NCBI RefSeq assembly: GCF_014595885.1
Contig: NZ_JABUKC010000001.1
Span: 434,001-498,000, forward strand
From: Microcella alkalica
GTDB taxonomy: Bacteria; Actinomycetota; Actinomycetes; Actinomycetales; Microbacteriaceae
Reading direction: 5' to 3'
DNA: 64,000 nucleotides
Made by a program: the position numbers and the translations under genes. The stretch's first letter is position 1. Every line of letters starts with the position of its first letter. The notes below the pieces were generated by a model. That model did no database searches. It saw only the letters and a program-made list of their open reading frames with translations, and had not been told where the DNA came from. Below are positions 53,625 to 63,303 of this stretch, one piece after another.

Positions 53625-53687
53625 CCGCACCCCGTGCCCGCCCCGCGCCTCGCGCGGGCCGCGCCCCTGCCGACTGCGCTGAGACGC

Positions 53688-53747
53688 GTCTATCGGTCAC
53701 TCGTTGTGGTCAGTCCGCTCTGCGGCCGCAAAAACTGACCGATAGAC
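53688..53747. repeat. Nested inverted repeats around a GCGGCCGC palindrome
   Basis: Outer arms GTCTATCGGTCA (53688-53699) and complement (53736-53747) are perfect. Inner arms GGTCAGT (53708-53714) and ACTGACC (53734-53740) overlap the outer right arm, so two mutually exclusive hairpins can form. Confidence 0.7.
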
Positions 53748-53834
53748 CCAGCGCCGTACGCACCTCGTCGGCGAGCCCGAGGCCGGCGCCGTCCAGGCGC
53801 CGCATCCGCTCCACCGCGCCCGCGTGATCCGGGC

Positions 53835-53870
53835 GTGTGCCTGGCAGTGTGCCTGGCCGTGTGCCTGGCA
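53835..53870. repeat. 12-bp tandem repeat, three units
   Basis: GTGTGCCTGGC[A/C] occurs three times in a row at 53835-53846, 53847-53858 and 53859-53870, with one base difference. Confidence 0.85.
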
Positions 53871-53952
53871 CGGCATGTGCCGCACGCGGCACACTCCGCG
53901 CACCGAAGCGCCGCAAGCAGCCGAGCGCCCTCCGCTAATGCGGTGTTGCTTC

Positions 53953-53990
53953 GCGCAAGAGGTGCCGGTTCACACCGGCACCTCTTGCGC
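53953..53990. repeat. Perfect 17-bp hairpin
   Basis: GCGCAAGAGGTGCCGGT (53953-53969) and its exact complement (53974-53990) flank the loop TCAC. It is the most stable hairpin in the window and is not next to any gene end: rsmI stops 494 bases upstream. Confidence 0.85.
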
Positions 53991-54068
53991 AGACCGGCGC
54001 CCCGTCGGCAGGCGCGGCCTCCGCACCCCGAGCGCGCAGCAGCGCCTGCGGAGCGCGCAGCAGCGCCC

Positions 54069-54144
54069 GCTGACGCCGCAGCACTTCAGTGACCGCGCAG
54101 CAGTTCGAACTGGCGCGACCTCACCGAAGTGCGGCGTTGTCAGC
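54069..54144. repeat. 76-bp imperfect palindrome centred on AGTTCGAACT
   Basis: Arms 54069-54092 and 54121-54144 match at about 20 of 24 positions (GCTGAC ... CACTTCnGTGA). The centre is the perfect 10-bp palindrome AGTTCGAACT at 54102-54111. It lies 58 bases past the 3' end of the lipoprotein gene that runs leftward. Confidence 0.65.
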
Positions 54145-54202
54145 AGACGTGGCGCCGCCCCGCGACGCGGGCCCGGCCGCGGGCGCGACCGAGGGCCCAG
54201 GC

Positions 54203-54688
54203 CTACGCGCAGGAGTCGCGCAACTCGAGCACGACGGGCGCTGTCGTCGTCCGCGACTCAGTCTCGACGGTCACGCCGTCGACGAGGCCCTCGCCCGCCC
54301 CGGTGCGCCGCACCTCGATGCCGACGAACGCGGCCGCGTCGGGCTCGATCGCCTCCGCGTCGAGGTCCACCCCGTCGAACGAGTCGCGCCCGCCGTCGTC
54401 GAAGAGCACCGCGGTCGAGCGCGCCTCCTCGTCCGCAGCGATGAAGCGGTCGACGATGTCGACGCCCTCGCTGGCGGCGAGCTCGACGTCCACGATCTCG
54501 AGCGGGTCGCCCGCCGAGTTGGTCACCCCGAGCACGATCGTGCCGCGCTCGCCCTCGACGCAGCCGCTCAGCGCGGCCTGCTGCTCCGCGGGGGTCGGGT
54601 TCGAGCATCCGGTCACCGCGATCGCGACCGCGACGACGGCGATGACGGATGCTGTGGCCCGGGCGGGGCGGGCGGGCGGTCGGCTCAC
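54203..54688 (-). CDS. Small lipoprotein, hypothetical
   Basis: A 161-residue protein. The start GTG 54688 is set by TAGCGT seven bases upstream (54696-54701) and gives a compact signal peptide (MSRPPARPARATASVIAVVAVAIAVTGCS) with a lipobox ending at Cys about 28. The mature part has a predicted beta-rich domain (GTIVLGVTNSAGDPLEIVDVELAASEG). Two further cysteines, in SGCVEGE and at the C-terminal DSCA, could form a disulfide. No family is recognised. It is divergent from metG with 80 bases between starts and runs towards the repeat island. Confidence 0.7.
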   Translation of the reverse strand: MSRPPARPARATASVIAVVAVAIAVTGCSNPTPAEQQAALSGCVEGERGTIVLGVTNSAGDPLEIVDVELAASEGVDIVDRFIAADEEARSTAVLFDDGGRDSFDGVDLDAEAIEPDAAAFVGIEVRRTGAGEGLVDGVTVETESRTTTAPVVLELRDSCA

Positions 54689-54768
54689 ACACAGAACGCT
54701 ACGCGACGCGGCCATCGCCCTCCGCCGCGCGCGAGCCGCGCATCCGCCCGCCCGTAGACTGGGGGGTT

Positions 54769-56358
54769 ATGGCCGCAGGCTCCTCCTTCTCCGTCACGAC
54801 GCCGATCTTCTACGTCAACGACGCGCCCCACATCGGTCACGCGTACACCGAGGTCGCGGCCGACGTGCTCGCGCGGTGGCACCGGCAGAGCGGCGTGCCG
54901 ACGTGGTCGCTGACGGGCACCGACGAGCACGGTCAGAAGATCCTGCGCACGGCGGTCGCGAACGGCGTCACCCCGAAGGAGTGGGCCGACAAGCTCGTCG
55001 CCGATGCGTGGGTGCCGCTGCTGAAGACGATCGACATCGCCAACGACGACTTCATCCGCACGACGGAGGAGCGGCACGAGAGCGTCGTGCAGCAGTTCCT
55101 GCAGAAGCTGTACGACGACGGCCTCATCTACGACGGCGAGTACGAGGGCTACTACTGCGTCGGCTGCGAGGAGTACAAGCAGCAGTCGGACCTCGTCGAC
55201 GGCTCGGGCGAGTTCGAGGGCCAGTACGTGTGCCCGATCCACGGCCGGCCGGTGGAGGTGCTGAAGGAGAAGAACTACTTCTTCCGCATGAGCGACTTCC
55301 AGCAGCGCCTGCTCGACCTGTACGAGGCGCAGCCCGACTTCATCCAGCCGGACAGCCTGCGCAACGAGATCGTGTCATTCGTGCGCCGCGGCCTCGACGA
55401 CCTGTCGATCTCGCGGCAGAGCTTCGACTGGGGCGTGCGCGTGCCGTGGGACGACAAGCACGTCGTCTACGTCTGGTTCGACGCGCTCATCAACTACATC
55501 TCGGCCCTCGGCTGGAACCCGGAGACGCCGGGCGAGCTGTTCGACCGCTTCTGGCCGTCGAACCACATCGTCGGCAAAGACATCGCGCGGTTCCACGCCG
55601 TCATCTGGCCGGCCATGCTCATGGCGGCCGACCTGCCGGTGCCGGCGCGCGTCTTCGGCCACGGCTGGCTGCTGGTGGGCGGCGAGAAGATGTCGAAGTC
55701 GAAGCTCACGGGCATCGCGCCGTCGCAGATCACCGACGTGTTCGGCTCTGACGCGTTCCGCTACTACTTCCTGCGCGCGATCGCGTTCGGCCAGGACGGC
55801 TCGTTCTCGTGGGAGGACCTCGCCGCCCGCTACCAGGCCGAGCTCGCGAACGGCTTCGGCAACCTCGCCTCGCGCGTGGTCGCGATGATCGGCCGCTACT
55901 GCGACGGCGCCGTGCCCGCCGCGGGCGAGCTCACCGCCGCCGAATCGAGCATCCAGAAGACCGTGGCGGATGCCGTGGCCGCCGCCGACGCCGCGATCGG
56001 CCGCTTCGCGATCCACGAGGCGATCGCGGCGATCTGGTCGGTGGTCGACGAGCTCAACGGCTACCTGACGGAGCAGGAGCCGTGGAAGGTCGCGAAGGAC
56101 GACTCGCAGTCCGAGCGCCTGCACACGATCCTCGCGACGGCCGCCGAGGGCCTGCGCGCGCTCGCCGTGCTGCTGAGCCCGGTGCTGCCGCAGGCGACGG
56201 CGAAGCTGTGGCGGGCGCTCGGCGCCGAGGCCGCCCTGGGGGCGCTCACCGACCAGCGCATCCCCGATGCGGGAGCATGGGGGCAGCTGCCCGCGGGCTC
56301 GCAGACCGAGCCTCTCGAGGCGCTCTTCCCGCGCATCGAGCACGAGGCGAGCGCCTAG
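54769..56358 (+). CDS. metG: Methionyl-tRNA synthetase
   Basis: A 529-residue class I aminoacyl-tRNA synthetase. HIGH is at residues 21-24 in NDAPHIGHAYTEVAAD, and KMSKS at 307-311. DEHGQKI, the YYCVGCEEY zinc knuckle part and VWFDALINYISALGW are typical MetG segments. There is no C-terminal EMAP/Trbp111 domain, as usual for actinobacteria. The ATG at 54769 has GGGGGG two bases and TAGACT eight bases upstream. It heads the operon metG-tatD-rsmA, with spacings of 12 and 0 bases. Confidence 0.96.
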   Translation: MAAGSSFSVTTPIFYVNDAPHIGHAYTEVAADVLARWHRQSGVPTWSLTGTDEHGQKILRTAVANGVTPKEWADKLVADAWVPLLKTIDIANDDFIRTTEERHESVVQQFLQKLYDDGLIYDGEYEGYYCVGCEEYKQQSDLVDGSGEFEGQYVCPIHGRPVEVLKEKNYFFRMSDFQQRLLDLYEAQPDFIQPDSLRNEIVSFVRRGLDDLSISRQSFDWGVRVPWDDKHVVYVWFDALINYISALGWNPETPGELFDRFWPSNHIVGKDIARFHAVIWPAMLMAADLPVPARVFGHGWLLVGGEKMSKSKLTGIAPSQITDVFGSDAFRYYFLRAIAFGQDGSFSWEDLAARYQAELANGFGNLASRVVAMIGRYCDGAVPAAGELTAAESSIQKTVADAVAAADAAIGRFAIHEAIAAIWSVVDELNGYLTEQEPWKVAKDDSQSERLHTILATAAEGLRALAVLLSPVLPQATAKLWRALGAEAALGALTDQRIPDAGAWGQLPAGSQTEPLEALFPRIEHEASA

Positions 56359-56370
56359 GAGGCATCCCGC

Positions 56371-57354
56371 ATGACCGACGAGCTGCACCCGCACGTGCGC
56401 AGCCGCGCCGCGATGGAGGACTCGTCGCGCGACCTCAGCTACCCGCCGAGCCCCGAAGCGCTCGTGGTGCCCGTGTACGACAACCACACACACCTGGAGA
56501 TCGCCGACGGCGAGAACCCGATGCACTACCGCGAGCACCTCGACCGCGCGTCGGCGGTCGGCGTGCGCGGGGTCGTGCAGGTGGGCACCGACGTGCCGAC
56601 GAGCCGCTGGTCGGCGGCGATCGCGGCACGTGAGCCGCGCGTGCTCGCCGCGGTCGCGATCCACCCGAACGAGGCCGCGACGCTCGAGGAGACCGGTGGG
56701 CTGGATGCCGCGCTCGCGGTGATCGACGAGCTGGCCGCGCAGCCCCGCGTGGTCGCCGTGGGCGAGACGGGCCTCGACTTCTTCCGCACCACCTCCGAGA
56801 GCGGACGCGCCGCCCAGCTGCGCGCCTTCGAGGAGCACATCCGCATCGCGAAGCGCCACGACCTGGCCCTGCAGATCCACGACCGCGACGCGCACGACGA
56901 GGTCGTGGCGACGCTGCGCCGGGTGGGCGCCCCGGAGCGCACGGTGTTCCACTGCTTCTCGGGCGACGTCGAGCTCGCGTCGATCTGCGCCGAGAACGGG
57001 TGGTACGCCTCGTTCGCGGGCACGCTGACGTTCAAGAACGCCCGCAACCTGCGCGACGCGCTCGACGTGCTGCCGCGCTCGCTGCTGCTGGTCGAGACGG
57101 ATGCGCCGTTCCTCACGCCGCACCCGTTCCGCGGCCGCCCGAACTCGCCGTACCTGCTGCCGTGGACGCTGCGGGCCATGGCCGAGCACCTCGGCACCGA
57201 CGCGTCGATGCTCGCGGCGCAGCTCAGCTCGAACACCGAGGCGGTGTACGGCACGTGGGATGCTGAGCCCGTGACGGCTCCCGGCGACCCGTGGGCAGAT
57301 CGCCCCGACGACTTCGACAGCGGCGTGCACGCTCCTGACCCCGGCAGGGCCTGA
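56371..57354 (+). CDS. tatD: TatD-family metal-dependent DNase/hydrolase
   Basis: A 327-residue TatD protein. Metal-binding motifs NHTHLE (about 38-43), AIHPNE, GETGLDFF with the family Glu, LQIHDRDAH, VFHCFSG and VETDAPFLTPHP follow each other in the expected order. The N-terminus carries an extra 30 residues and the C-terminus an acidic, Pro-rich tail beyond the usual 265 residues. Such enzymes are 3'-5' exonucleases or D-aminoacyl-tRNA-related hydrolases. It is cotranscribed with metG (AGGAGG before the ATG) and directly abuts rsmA. No rpf gene lies between it and rsmA, unlike in many actinobacteria. Confidence 0.93.
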   Translation: MTDELHPHVRSRAAMEDSSRDLSYPPSPEALVVPVYDNHTHLEIADGENPMHYREHLDRASAVGVRGVVQVGTDVPTSRWSAAIAAREPRVLAAVAIHPNEAATLEETGGLDAALAVIDELAAQPRVVAVGETGLDFFRTTSESGRAAQLRAFEEHIRIAKRHDLALQIHDRDAHDEVVATLRRVGAPERTVFHCFSGDVELASICAENGWYASFAGTLTFKNARNLRDALDVLPRSLLLVETDAPFLTPHPFRGRPNSPYLLPWTLRAMAEHLGTDASMLAAQLSSNTEAVYGTWDAEPVTAPGDPWADRPDDFDSGVHAPDPGRA

Positions 57355-58203
57355 GTGGCGCGGCTGCTGGGCCCGGCGGAGGTGCGCGACCTCGCCGAGC
57401 TGCTCGACGTCACGCCGACGAAGAAGCTCGGCCAGAACTTCGTGCACGACGCCAACACGGTGCGCCGCATCGTCGCGACGGCGGCCCTGCCCGCCGGGTC
57501 GACGGTGCTGGAGGTGGGGCCCGGGCTGGGCAGCCTGACGCTCGGCCTGCTGGAGGCCGGGCATCCGGTCGTCGCCGTCGAGGTGGATGCTCGACTCGCC
57601 GCCCAGCTGCCCCTCACAGTCGCCGACCTGCAGCCGCAGGCGCGCCTGGAGGTGGTGCACGCGGATGCCCTGCGCGTCACGTCGCTGCCCGACGCGCTCG
57701 GCGAGCCGACCGCGCTCGTGGCGAACCTGCCGTACAACATCTCGGTGCCGGTGCTGCTGCACCTGCTGGCGACGTTCCCGTCGATCACGCGCACGCTCGT
57801 GATGGTGCAGGCTGAGGTCGGGCAGCGGCTCGCGGCGACGCCGGGGTCGAAGATCTACGGCAGCCCGAGCGTGAAGGCCGCCTGGTACGGCGACTGGGCG
57901 CTCGAGGGCACGGTGAGCCGGCAGGTGTTCTGGCCGGTGCCGAACGTCGACAGCGTGCTCGTCGGCATGAAGGCGCGGCGCTCCGCCCTGCCCGGGTCGG
58001 AGGCCGAGCGCGCCCGCACGTTCGCGCTCGTCGACGCGGCGTTCGGTCAGCGGCGCAAGATGCTGCGGCAGGCGCTCGCCGAGGTGTTCGGCTCGTCGGC
58101 CGCGGCGACGGCGGCGCTCGAGGCGGCCGGGCTCGACCCGACGGCGCGCGGCGAGCAGCTCGTCATGGCCGACTTCCTCGCCCTCGCGCGCGTGCCCGCC
58201 TGA
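57355..58203 (+). CDS. rsmA: 16S rRNA (A1518/A1519) dimethyltransferase RsmA
   Basis: A 282-residue KsgA/RsmA methyltransferase. [18 protein letters not shown] (about 22-39), the SAM loop [13 protein letters not shown] (near 58-70), [10 protein letters not shown] and the catalytic [13 protein letters not shown] (about 120-132) are present. It dimethylates two adenines near the 3' end of 16S rRNA. The GTG start follows the tatD stop without a gap, so translation is coupled. In most relatives ispE follows directly; here a convergent rlmC gene is interposed. Confidence 0.95.
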   Translation: MARLLGPAEVRDLAELLDVTPTKKLGQNFVHDANTVRRIVATAALPAGSTVLEVGPGLGSLTLGLLEAGHPVVAVEVDARLAAQLPLTVADLQPQARLEVVHADALRVTSLPDALGEPTALVANLPYNISVPVLLHLLATFPSITRTLVMVQAEVGQRLAATPGSKIYGSPSVKAAWYGDWALEGTVSRQVFWPVPNVDSVLVGMKARRSALPGSEAERARTFALVDAAFGQRRKMLRQALAEVFGSSAAATAALEAAGLDPTARGEQLVMADFLALARVPA

Positions 58204-58223
58204 CTGGCGTCGCACCTTCCCGC

Positions 58224-59357
58224 TCAGGCTGCGGGCGCCCGCTCGAGCAGCACCATCACCTCGGAGTGCGTCGACTGCGGGAACATGTCGAACAGTCGCG
58301 CCTGAGTGACCCGGTACGACGGCATGCCCTCGAGGTCGCGGGCGAGCGACGCTGCGTTGCAGCTCGAGTAGACGACGGTCGGGATGCGCGACCGCTCGAT
58401 CCAGTCGGCGAGGTCGGCTCCGAGGCCGCGGCGCGGCGGGTTCACGACGAGCAGCTCGGGCGCGGCGCCCGCGACCCGCACCGCGGTCGTCGCATCGCCG
58501 ACCTCGAAGGCCACGTCGGGCATCCCGAGCGCGCCGGCGGCGGTGCGCGCGCTCTCGACCGCGTCCGGCGACACCTCGATGCCGAGCACGCGTCGACCCG
58601 GCGCGGCGGCGTGCAGCGCGAACCCGCCGACGCCGCAGTACAGATCCCAGACGGTCGAGGGGGCGACGGCGTCGATCCACGCCCGACCCTGCCGGTAGAG
58701 CGCCCCCGCGATCGCGGTGTTGGTCTGCACGAAGCTCTGCGGCCGCACCTGCAGCGTCACGTCGCCGACCCGCATCGGCAGCGTGGACCGCGACGTCAGC
58801 ACGACCTCCTCGGCGCCCTCGACGACGGCCTTGTGCTCGGGCAGCAGGTTCGCGGTGACGACGGCGACCTGCGGCAGCGCCTCCTGCAGGGCCGACACGA
58901 TCGAGGCCACCGCCGCGACCGACGCGCGCGATCGCACGACGAACCGCACCATGAGCTCGCCGTCGGCCGACTCGGTCACGATGACGTTCTTGAGCTCGCC
59001 CCGCCGGGCCGGAACGTCGTAGGGCTCGAGCCCCGACGCCGTGATCGCCTCGGCGAGCGCGTCGAAGGCGGCGCGGATGCCCGGCGCGACGATGCCGCAG
59101 CGCCGCAGGTCGACGCCCCGTCCCTGCCCGTCGAGGATGCCCAGGGTGGGGGCTGCGCTCGAGCCGCCGACGACCATCTTCGCCTTCGCGCGGAAACCGG
59201 ATTCGGCGCTCGCGACGGCCGGCAGCCAGACGGCGGAGTCGTGCGCGGCGAGCAGCGTGCGCGCCGTCGCCTCCTTCGTCGCCAGCTGCTCGGCGTACGG
59301 CACGCCCATGAGCGTGCACGAGTGGCACAGTCCGGCGTCGAAGTACGAGCACTGCAT
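58224..59357 (-). CDS. rlmC: 23S rRNA (uracil-747-C5)-methyltransferase RlmC-like
   Basis: A 377-residue TrmA/RumA-family RNA m5U methyltransferase. The start MQCSYFDAGLCHSC carries the first cysteines of the [4Fe-4S] site, as in RlmC; a further Cys lies in LRRCG. The SAM region LYCGVGGFALHAA, NPPRRGLG and the catalytic YSSCNAASLARDL are present. The ATG at 59357 is preferred because family members begin at MQC and TACCCT lies nine bases upstream. GTG 59423 would add 22 residues. It is inserted between rsmA and ispE on the opposite strand. Confidence 0.88.
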   Translation of the reverse strand: MQCSYFDAGLCHSCTLMGVPYAEQLATKEATARTLLAAHDSAVWLPAVASAESGFRAKAKMVVGGSSAAPTLGILDGQGRGVDLRRCGIVAPGIRAAFDALAEAITASGLEPYDVPARRGELKNVIVTESADGELMVRFVVRSRASVAAVASIVSALQEALPQVAVVTANLLPEHKAVVEGAEEVVLTSRSTLPMRVGDVTLQVRPQSFVQTNTAIAGALYRQGRAWIDAVAPSTVWDLYCGVGGFALHAAAPGRRVLGIEVSPDAVESARTAAGALGMPDVAFEVGDATTAVRVAGAAPELLVVNPPRRGLGADLADWIERSRIPTVVYSSCNAASLARDLEGMPSYRVTQARLFDMFPQSTHSEVMVLLERAPAA

Positions 59358-59442
59358 AGCCTGCCCAGGGTAGTCGTCGAGCCCGCGACCGCCCGTGCAG
59401 GGAGCGAGCGAGGCCCCGGTCACGCTCCCCTAGTGTGGAGGC

Positions 59443-60378
59443 ATGGTCGCAACCGGAGCCTCCCGCGTCGTGCACGTGCGGGCGCCCGGCAAGATCAATG
59501 TCTTCATGAAGGTCGGTGCGCTGCTCGACGACGGGTACCACGAGGTCGCGACCGCCTACCAGGCGATCTCGCTCTACGAAGAGGTGCACGCGCGCCCCGC
59601 CGATGACTTCTCGGTGCGGTTCTCGGGCCCGATCGACTGCAGCGGCCTCGCGACCGACGGCTCGAACCTCGCCATCCGCGCCGCCCGCCTGCTGGCCCGC
59701 GTCGCCGACTACCGCGGCGGCGTCGCCCTCGAGATCGAGAAGCACGTGCCCATCGCGGGCGGCATGGGCGGCGGCTCGGCCGACGCGGCCGCGACGCTGC
59801 TCGCCTGCGATCACCTGTGGGGCACGGGCCTCGGCCGCGACGAGCTGCACTCGCTCGCCGCCGAGCTGGGGGCCGACGTGCCGTTCGCGCTCATGGGCGG
59901 CACCGCCGTCGGCACGGGCCGCGGCGACCAGTTGTCGCCGGCGCTCGCGCAGGGCACCTTCCACTGGGTGCTCGTGCTCGCCGACCTCGGCCTGTCGACG
60001 CCCGACGTCTACGCCGAGCTCGACCGCCACCGCGAGCGTCACGTGCACGACATCGCCCCGGCGCCCATCCAGCCGACGGTCGACGTCGAGGTGCTGCAGG
60101 CCCTGCGCGCCGGTGACCCGCATCAGCTGGCCGAGTACCTGCACAACGACCTGCAGGCTCCCGCGCTGCACCTGGCCCCCGAGCTCGCCCGCACCCTCGA
60201 GGCAGGCGAGCGGGCGGGTGCCCTGGCGAGCCTCGTCTCAGGCTCCGGCCCGACCGTGGCCTTCCTCGTCGCCGACGCCGACGCGGCGCTCGAGCTGCAG
60301 GTCGAGCTCAGCGCCGGCGGCCATCAGGTCATTCGGGCGACGGGCCCAGTTCACGGGGCTCGGGTCGTCGCGGGCTGA
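59443..60378 (+). CDS. ispE: 4-diphosphocytidyl-2-C-methyl-D-erythritol kinase
   Basis: A 311-residue GHMP kinase of the MEP isoprenoid pathway. The N-terminal [22 protein letters not shown] (about 14-35), the ATP loop [19 protein letters not shown] (about 102-120) and the late [14 protein letters not shown] (near 262-275) are diagnostic. TAGTGT six bases before the ATG marks a leaderless start, with GGAGG in the gap. The last 50 bases overlap the 3' end of the convergent lspA gene. It belongs to the metG-tatD-rsmA-ispE-ABC-F neighbourhood. Confidence 0.95.
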   Translation: MVATGASRVVHVRAPGKINVFMKVGALLDDGYHEVATAYQAISLYEEVHARPADDFSVRFSGPIDCSGLATDGSNLAIRAARLLARVADYRGGVALEIEKHVPIAGGMGGGSADAAATLLACDHLWGTGLGRDELHSLAAELGADVPFALMGGTAVGTGRGDQLSPALAQGTFHWVLVLADLGLSTPDVYAELDRHRERHVHDIAPAPIQPTVDVEVLQALRAGDPHQLAEYLHNDLQAPALHLAPELARTLEAGERAGALASLVSGSGPTVAFLVADADAALELQVELSAGGHQVIRATGPVHGARVVAG

Positions 60379-60919
60379 CCCCGGCGAGGCTCAGCACGAC
60401 GATGCCGATCGCGCCGAGCACGAGGGCGATGTCGGCGACGTTGCCGATGAAGAATCCCGCGTAGTCGATGAAGTCGACGATCTCGCCCTTCGCGAAGCCG
60501 GGCTCGCGGAAGAGCCGGTCACCGAGGTGGCTGATGGCGCCGCCGAACAGCGCTCCCGCCGCGATCGCCCAGCGGATGCTCGACAGTCGCGTCACGAACA
60601 CCGCGAGCCCGACGACCGCGAGCGCGGCGACCACCGTGAGGATCCAGGTGTAGTCGCCCCCGATGCCGAAGGCCGCGCCCGGGTTGTAGACCAGGCGCCA
60701 CTGGATGAGCTCGCCCAGCACCGGCACGCCGACGCCGGGCTCGAGCGTCGCCTCGGCCCAGAACTTCGAGCCCTGGTCGAGCAGGATGATGCCGGCCGCG
60801 AGCAGCAGCGTGTACGGCAGCACGCGACGGATGCGCGCCCGCACGCTCGGGTTGTCGAGGCTCGTGGCGCTCTCGTCGTCGAGCGGGGCGGGCGCGGCGG
60901 TGCCGTCGGCAGCAGACAT
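60329..60919 (-). CDS. lspA: Signal peptidase II (prolipoprotein peptidase)
   Basis: A 196-residue membrane aspartic protease with four hydrophobic helices. [10 protein letters not shown] (about 46-55) and [10 protein letters not shown] precede the catalytic segments: the first Asp in [12 protein letters not shown] and the second in [13 protein letters not shown]. It removes signal peptides from lipoproteins, several of which are encoded in this window. The ATG at 60919 has CAGAAT seven bases upstream; a second ATG at 60928 is possible. It is convergent with ispE, with a 50-base coding overlap, and divergent from the ABC-F gene. Confidence 0.94.
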   Translation of the reverse strand: MSAADGTAAPAPLDDESATSLDNPSVRARIRRVLPYTLLLAAGIILLDQGSKFWAEATLEPGVGVPVLGELIQWRLVYNPGAAFGIGGDYTWILTVVAALAVVGLAVFVTRLSSIRWAIAAGALFGGAISHLGDRLFREPGFAKGEIVDFIDYAGFFIGNVADIALVLGAIGIVVLSLAGVSPRRPEPRELGPSPE

Positions 60920-60994
60920 GGCTCCCATTCTGCCGGGTCGCGCTGGCGCCGCCGACCGTCGGGCCGGGCATCCGCCGCGCCGTAGGCTCGAAGG

Positions 60995-62860
<1,866 letters not shown>

Positions 62861-62870
62861 GGCGGGCGTG

Positions 62871-63302
62871 CTACTTCGTGCGGCCGATCAGCAGGTCGAC
62901 GCGCCAGCCCTGCTTCGTCTGCACGACCGCCAGGGGGATGCGCGGCTTGTCGCCCCGGCCGTCCAACCGGCGCACAGCCTCGTCGTAGATGCTCTCGAGT
63001 CCGCGCGGCACGACGCCGACGACGCCCGAGACGCGGCGACCCGAGAAGACGCGCACCTCGATGGGAGCATCCACCCGCTCCTGCTCGAGGGTGCGCGCCG
63101 GGGTCGCCGTCGCGAGCGCCTCGGGGTCTTCGCCGGCGAGCGCGGCGATCTCGTCCTGGTGCGGGGTCGCGTCGGCGAGCCGCAGCGTGATGTCGCGGTT
63201 CTTCGGGATCAGGTCGTACAGGTAGTCGTCGAACGAGCCCTTGCCGCGGTCGTCCTTGGGCAGGTTCGGGTCGCCGAACTCCTGCTTGCGCCAGAACGGC
63301 AC
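62871..63302 (-). CDS. Hypothetical protein
   Basis: A 143-residue soluble protein with no signal peptide or membrane segment. N-terminal MPFWRKQEF... is charged, followed by a region with alternating hydrophobic residues (YLYDLIPKNRDITLRLAD) and a C-terminal part with IEVRVFSGRRVSGVVGVVPRGLE and IPLAVVQTKQGWRVDLLIG, suggestive of a small beta-rich fold. The GTG at 63302 lies one base after the fgd stop, so it is cotranscribed with fgd. No family is recognised. A link to F420 metabolism is possible only by context. Confidence 0.65.
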   Translation of the reverse strand: MPFWRKQEFGDPNLPKDDRGKGSFDDYLYDLIPKNRDITLRLADATPHQDEIAALAGEDPEALATATPARTLEQERVDAPIEVRVFSGRRVSGVVGVVPRGLESIYDEAVRRLDGRGDKPRIPLAVVQTKQGWRVDLLIGRTK

Positions 63303-63303
63303 G

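Larger units (their letters stand above)
53460..54202. other. 743-base repeat-rich non-coding island
   Basis: Between rsmI and a small lipoprotein gene no frame looks coding. The stretch holds a 64-bp tandem repeat (53471-53624), an inverted repeat (53688-53747), a 12-bp triple repeat (53835-53870), a perfect 17-bp hairpin (53953-53990), a 17-bp direct repeat (54030-54067) and a 76-bp palindrome (54069-54144). No transposase or integrase is present. Confidence 0.6.

Noticed and set aside
53688-53747. Terminal inverted repeats of an insertion sequence or integron attC
   Set aside because: There is no transposase or integrase, no flanking target duplication that I can see, and no attC consensus. 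It is kept only as a repeat.
53710-53916. Possible gene remnant on the minus strand (ERMRRLDGAGLGLADEVRTALGL)
   Set aside because: The phrase looks protein-like, but it is short, has no start signal, overlaps repeats and matches no family I can name. It is left as non-coding.
55375-60171. 1598-codon open frame on the minus strand
   Set aside because: It runs antisense through metG, tatD, rsmA and ispE. It is Arg/Ala/His-rich and lacks any domain. Such frames are expected when GC-rich codons make stops rare on the other strand.
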